DNA from: SG8-4 sp964598225
GTDB taxonomy: Bacteria > Planctomycetota > Phycisphaerae > Sedimentisphaerales > Anaerobacaceae
NCBI GenBank assembly: GCA_964598225.1
Contig: CAZRBG010000017.1
Span: 22,095 to 86,094, forward strand
Direction: 5' to 3'
DNA: 64,000 nt
The translations under genes and the position numbers were made by a program. Of the stretch, positions 63,059-64,000 are shown piece after piece (positions within the stretch are counted from its first letter, which is position 1; every line of letters starts with the position of its first letter). Below the pieces are notes generated by a model. It saw nothing but the letters and a program-made list of their open reading frames with translations. It did no database searches and was not told the DNA's origin.

Positions 63059-63157
63059 TGTCATTGCGAAGGAGCGCAGCGACTGCGGCAATCTCAACCC
63101 TTACGGCAGCAAAGAAGTCTATTTTCCTATGAGGAGCCCAGCGACGAAGCAATGACA
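63059..63157. repeat. TGTCATTGC inverted repeat element
   Basis: TGTCATTGC (63059-63067) and GCAATGACA (63149-63157), enclosing GAAGGAGCGCAGCGACTGCG and related units. It is a dispersed repeat common in many genomes. The 281-bp gap also has TTGTAATATT twice (63188-63197 and 63207-63216). Confidence 0.65.
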
Positions 63158-63279
63158 AAATTGACGTGAATTTCTTCAGAAAATGGGTTGTAATATTTAA
63201 ATAATCTTGTAATATTCCGGTTTCTGCTAAGCTATGATTTTGCAACAGAAGTAATGAGTTTTTTGAAAGGGTTATGTAA

Positions 63280-63453
63280 ATGCCTGCAAACGTAGATGAA
63301 TCGAAATGCACCGGTTGTGAAACCTGCGTGCCGGAGTGCCCGAGTGAAGCGATCGCAATGAATAGTGAAAAGGCTGTTGTCGATGCCGAGGAGTGCGTTG
63401 ATTGCGGCGTTTGCGTCGACGCCTGTCCGGAAGAAGCAATAAGCATGGATTAA
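63280..63453 (+). CDS. Small 2[4Fe-4S] ferredoxin
   Basis: 57 residues, too short for usual ORF cutoffs. Two cluster motifs: CTGCETCVPEC and CVDCGVCVDAC, each followed by P. The ATG at 63280 follows GAAAGGG eight bases upstream. It is a low-potential electron carrier of the clostridial type, fitting an anaerobic or facultative lifestyle. It lies just before tRNA-Glu. Confidence 0.93.
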   Translation: MPANVDESKCTGCETCVPECPSEAIAMNSEKAVVDAEECVDCGVCVDACPEEAISMD

Positions 63454-63461
63454 TTAAGGTT

Positions 63462-63536
63462 GGCCCCATCGTCTAGGCAGGTCCAGGACACCGGGTTTTC
63501 AACCCGGCAACAGGGGTTCGAATCCCCTTGGGGCTA
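63462..63536 (+). tRNA. tRNA-Glu (anticodon TTC)
   Basis: 75 bases fold into a standard cloverleaf: acceptor GGCCCCA/TGGGGCT, anticodon stem CCGGG/CCCGG with loop TTTTCAA so the anticodon is TTC, and T arm AGGGGTTCGAATCCCCT. CCA is not encoded. The first pair is G-U. Confidence 0.95.
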
Positions 63537-63681
63537 TTTGATTTGCGATTGTCGGTTTGCGCTCATTTCTGGGCCAGTCTCTGCCACCGCAACCTCTTCA
63601 GGACGGGGCCTTTTCTTGCCCCTGACATTTTGGAATCCATGACGCAAACCAACACGCTGGATCGCCCCTTTTCGGTTCAGG

Positions 63682-63945
63682 TTATTCGGGTCGGTGTCCG
63701 CGTTGAGATTCCGTTCTCTTCGAACGTCCGGAGCAGTACGCCGATCTTCTGCGGCAATGAGCGAAGGCGATAATCCACACATGGTCCTTGTGAAGAACGT
63801 AGACGACGAAGTACGGAAAACGGTGTATCAGATACCGGCGCGTTCCATCTTTGCGGATTAGCCAACGAGCGGGAGACTGCTTGATGGTCTCAAGTGCGGC
63901 TTTGATCTCCTCCTCAAAATCCAGGCCAAGGCCCGAACATCTGCT
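63682..63945 (-). pseudogene. RelE/ParE-type toxin remnant with in-frame TAG
   Basis: Open minus-strand frame of 88 codons reading SGLGLDFEEEIKAALETIK, RKDGTRRYLIHRFPYFVVYV and WIIAFAHCRRRSAY. This is the C-terminal two thirds of a ParE/RelE-family toxin. It is preceded in frame by TAG at 63946-63948, where relatives carry a Tyr-Glu-Ser type codon run, so the 5' part is lost. The tail after RRRSAY is unusual. No antitoxin gene is seen within the window. Confidence 0.6.
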
Positions 63946-64000
63946 CTAGTCCCAAAACAAGTGTAGATTGAGCCAAAAGAGTAACATTAATTCTAGAAAA

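Noticed and set aside
1..64000. CRISPR arrays, ribosomal RNA genes, prophage structural genes
   Set aside because: I looked for evenly spaced direct repeats, rRNA-like sequence and phage gene order and saw none.

Overview
The window looks like a chromosome segment of a Planctomycetota bacterium, most likely class Phycisphaerae (Sedimentisphaerales-like). This is inferred from content, not from a database search. The supporting content is: paired H-x-G-type pseudopilins with an FTLIE/FALIE N-terminus, two dockerin-like calcium repeats ending in DLDILIA, a PEP-CTERM sorting tail, PQQ-type beta-propellers, DUF4838 and DUF4091 glycoside-hydrolase-like proteins, a DUF1571 protein and a small Hc1-like histone. 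Coding density is moderate, and many short palindromic repeats sit between genes and inside them.

Layout. 0-6 kb: accB-accC (minus strand), a 2H phosphoesterase, an Rrf2 regulator, a fused membrane/AsmA-like protein and a GAF protein. 6-19 kb: a mostly minus-strand block of exported proteins, comprising an ADP-ribosylglycohydrolase, an HtrA protease overlapping a catalytically dead paralogue, a beta-propeller, two tandem pseudopilins, a DUF4838 enzyme and a Tat-exported sugar isomerase-like protein, followed by an SDR39-type epimerase and a GNAT. 20-26 kb: the start of a division and cell-wall (dcw) cluster, mraZ-orf-rsmH-lysM-ftsL-ftsI-glycosyltransferase, with a readable autoregulated mraZ promoter. 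26-29 kb: DUF981, DUF1540 and a PadR/HAAS-type pair. 29-41 kb: secreted carbohydrate-related proteins (large PQQ protein, CAP-dockerin protein, beta-helix, DUF4091, isochorismatase-ThuA fusion, SDR dehydrogenase). 41-45 kb: an accessory island with a MITE-like element, an XRE/ImmA protein with an unknown partner, VapBC and a family-4 UDG. 45-51 kb: LysR, HAD, DUF1571, an HPr-containing unknown, an Hc1-like mini-histone, a FabZ-like dehydratase and an acidic PEP-CTERM protein. 51-56 kb: decayed or chimeric genes (an aldo/keto-reductase/cytochrome chimera, a nucleotidyltransferase remnant, a broken toxin-antitoxin pair), a pseudopilin, a lipoprotein and a dockerin protein. 56-64 kb: NrnA-like DHH phosphoesterase, RodA/FtsW, MurJ, a large TPR protein, a ferredoxin, tRNA-Glu and a toxin remnant.

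The most interesting non-gene structure is a family of imperfect-palindrome elements. Full copies lie at 14531-14752, 41701-42060 and 55791-56017, and a core-only relative lies at 11099-11214. The full copies have inverted termini (TATCGTCCCAAA...) and an internal long hairpin, and one copy carries about 130 extra bases in its loop. Other palindromic repeats have entered reading frames in phase, in the PQQ, DUF4091 and probably DUF4838 genes. The best candidates for an undescribed protein system are the XRE-ImmA-HTH protein with its adjacent unknown partner (42.3-44.0 kb), the active/dead HtrA pair, and the HPr-containing protein at 48-49.6 kb.
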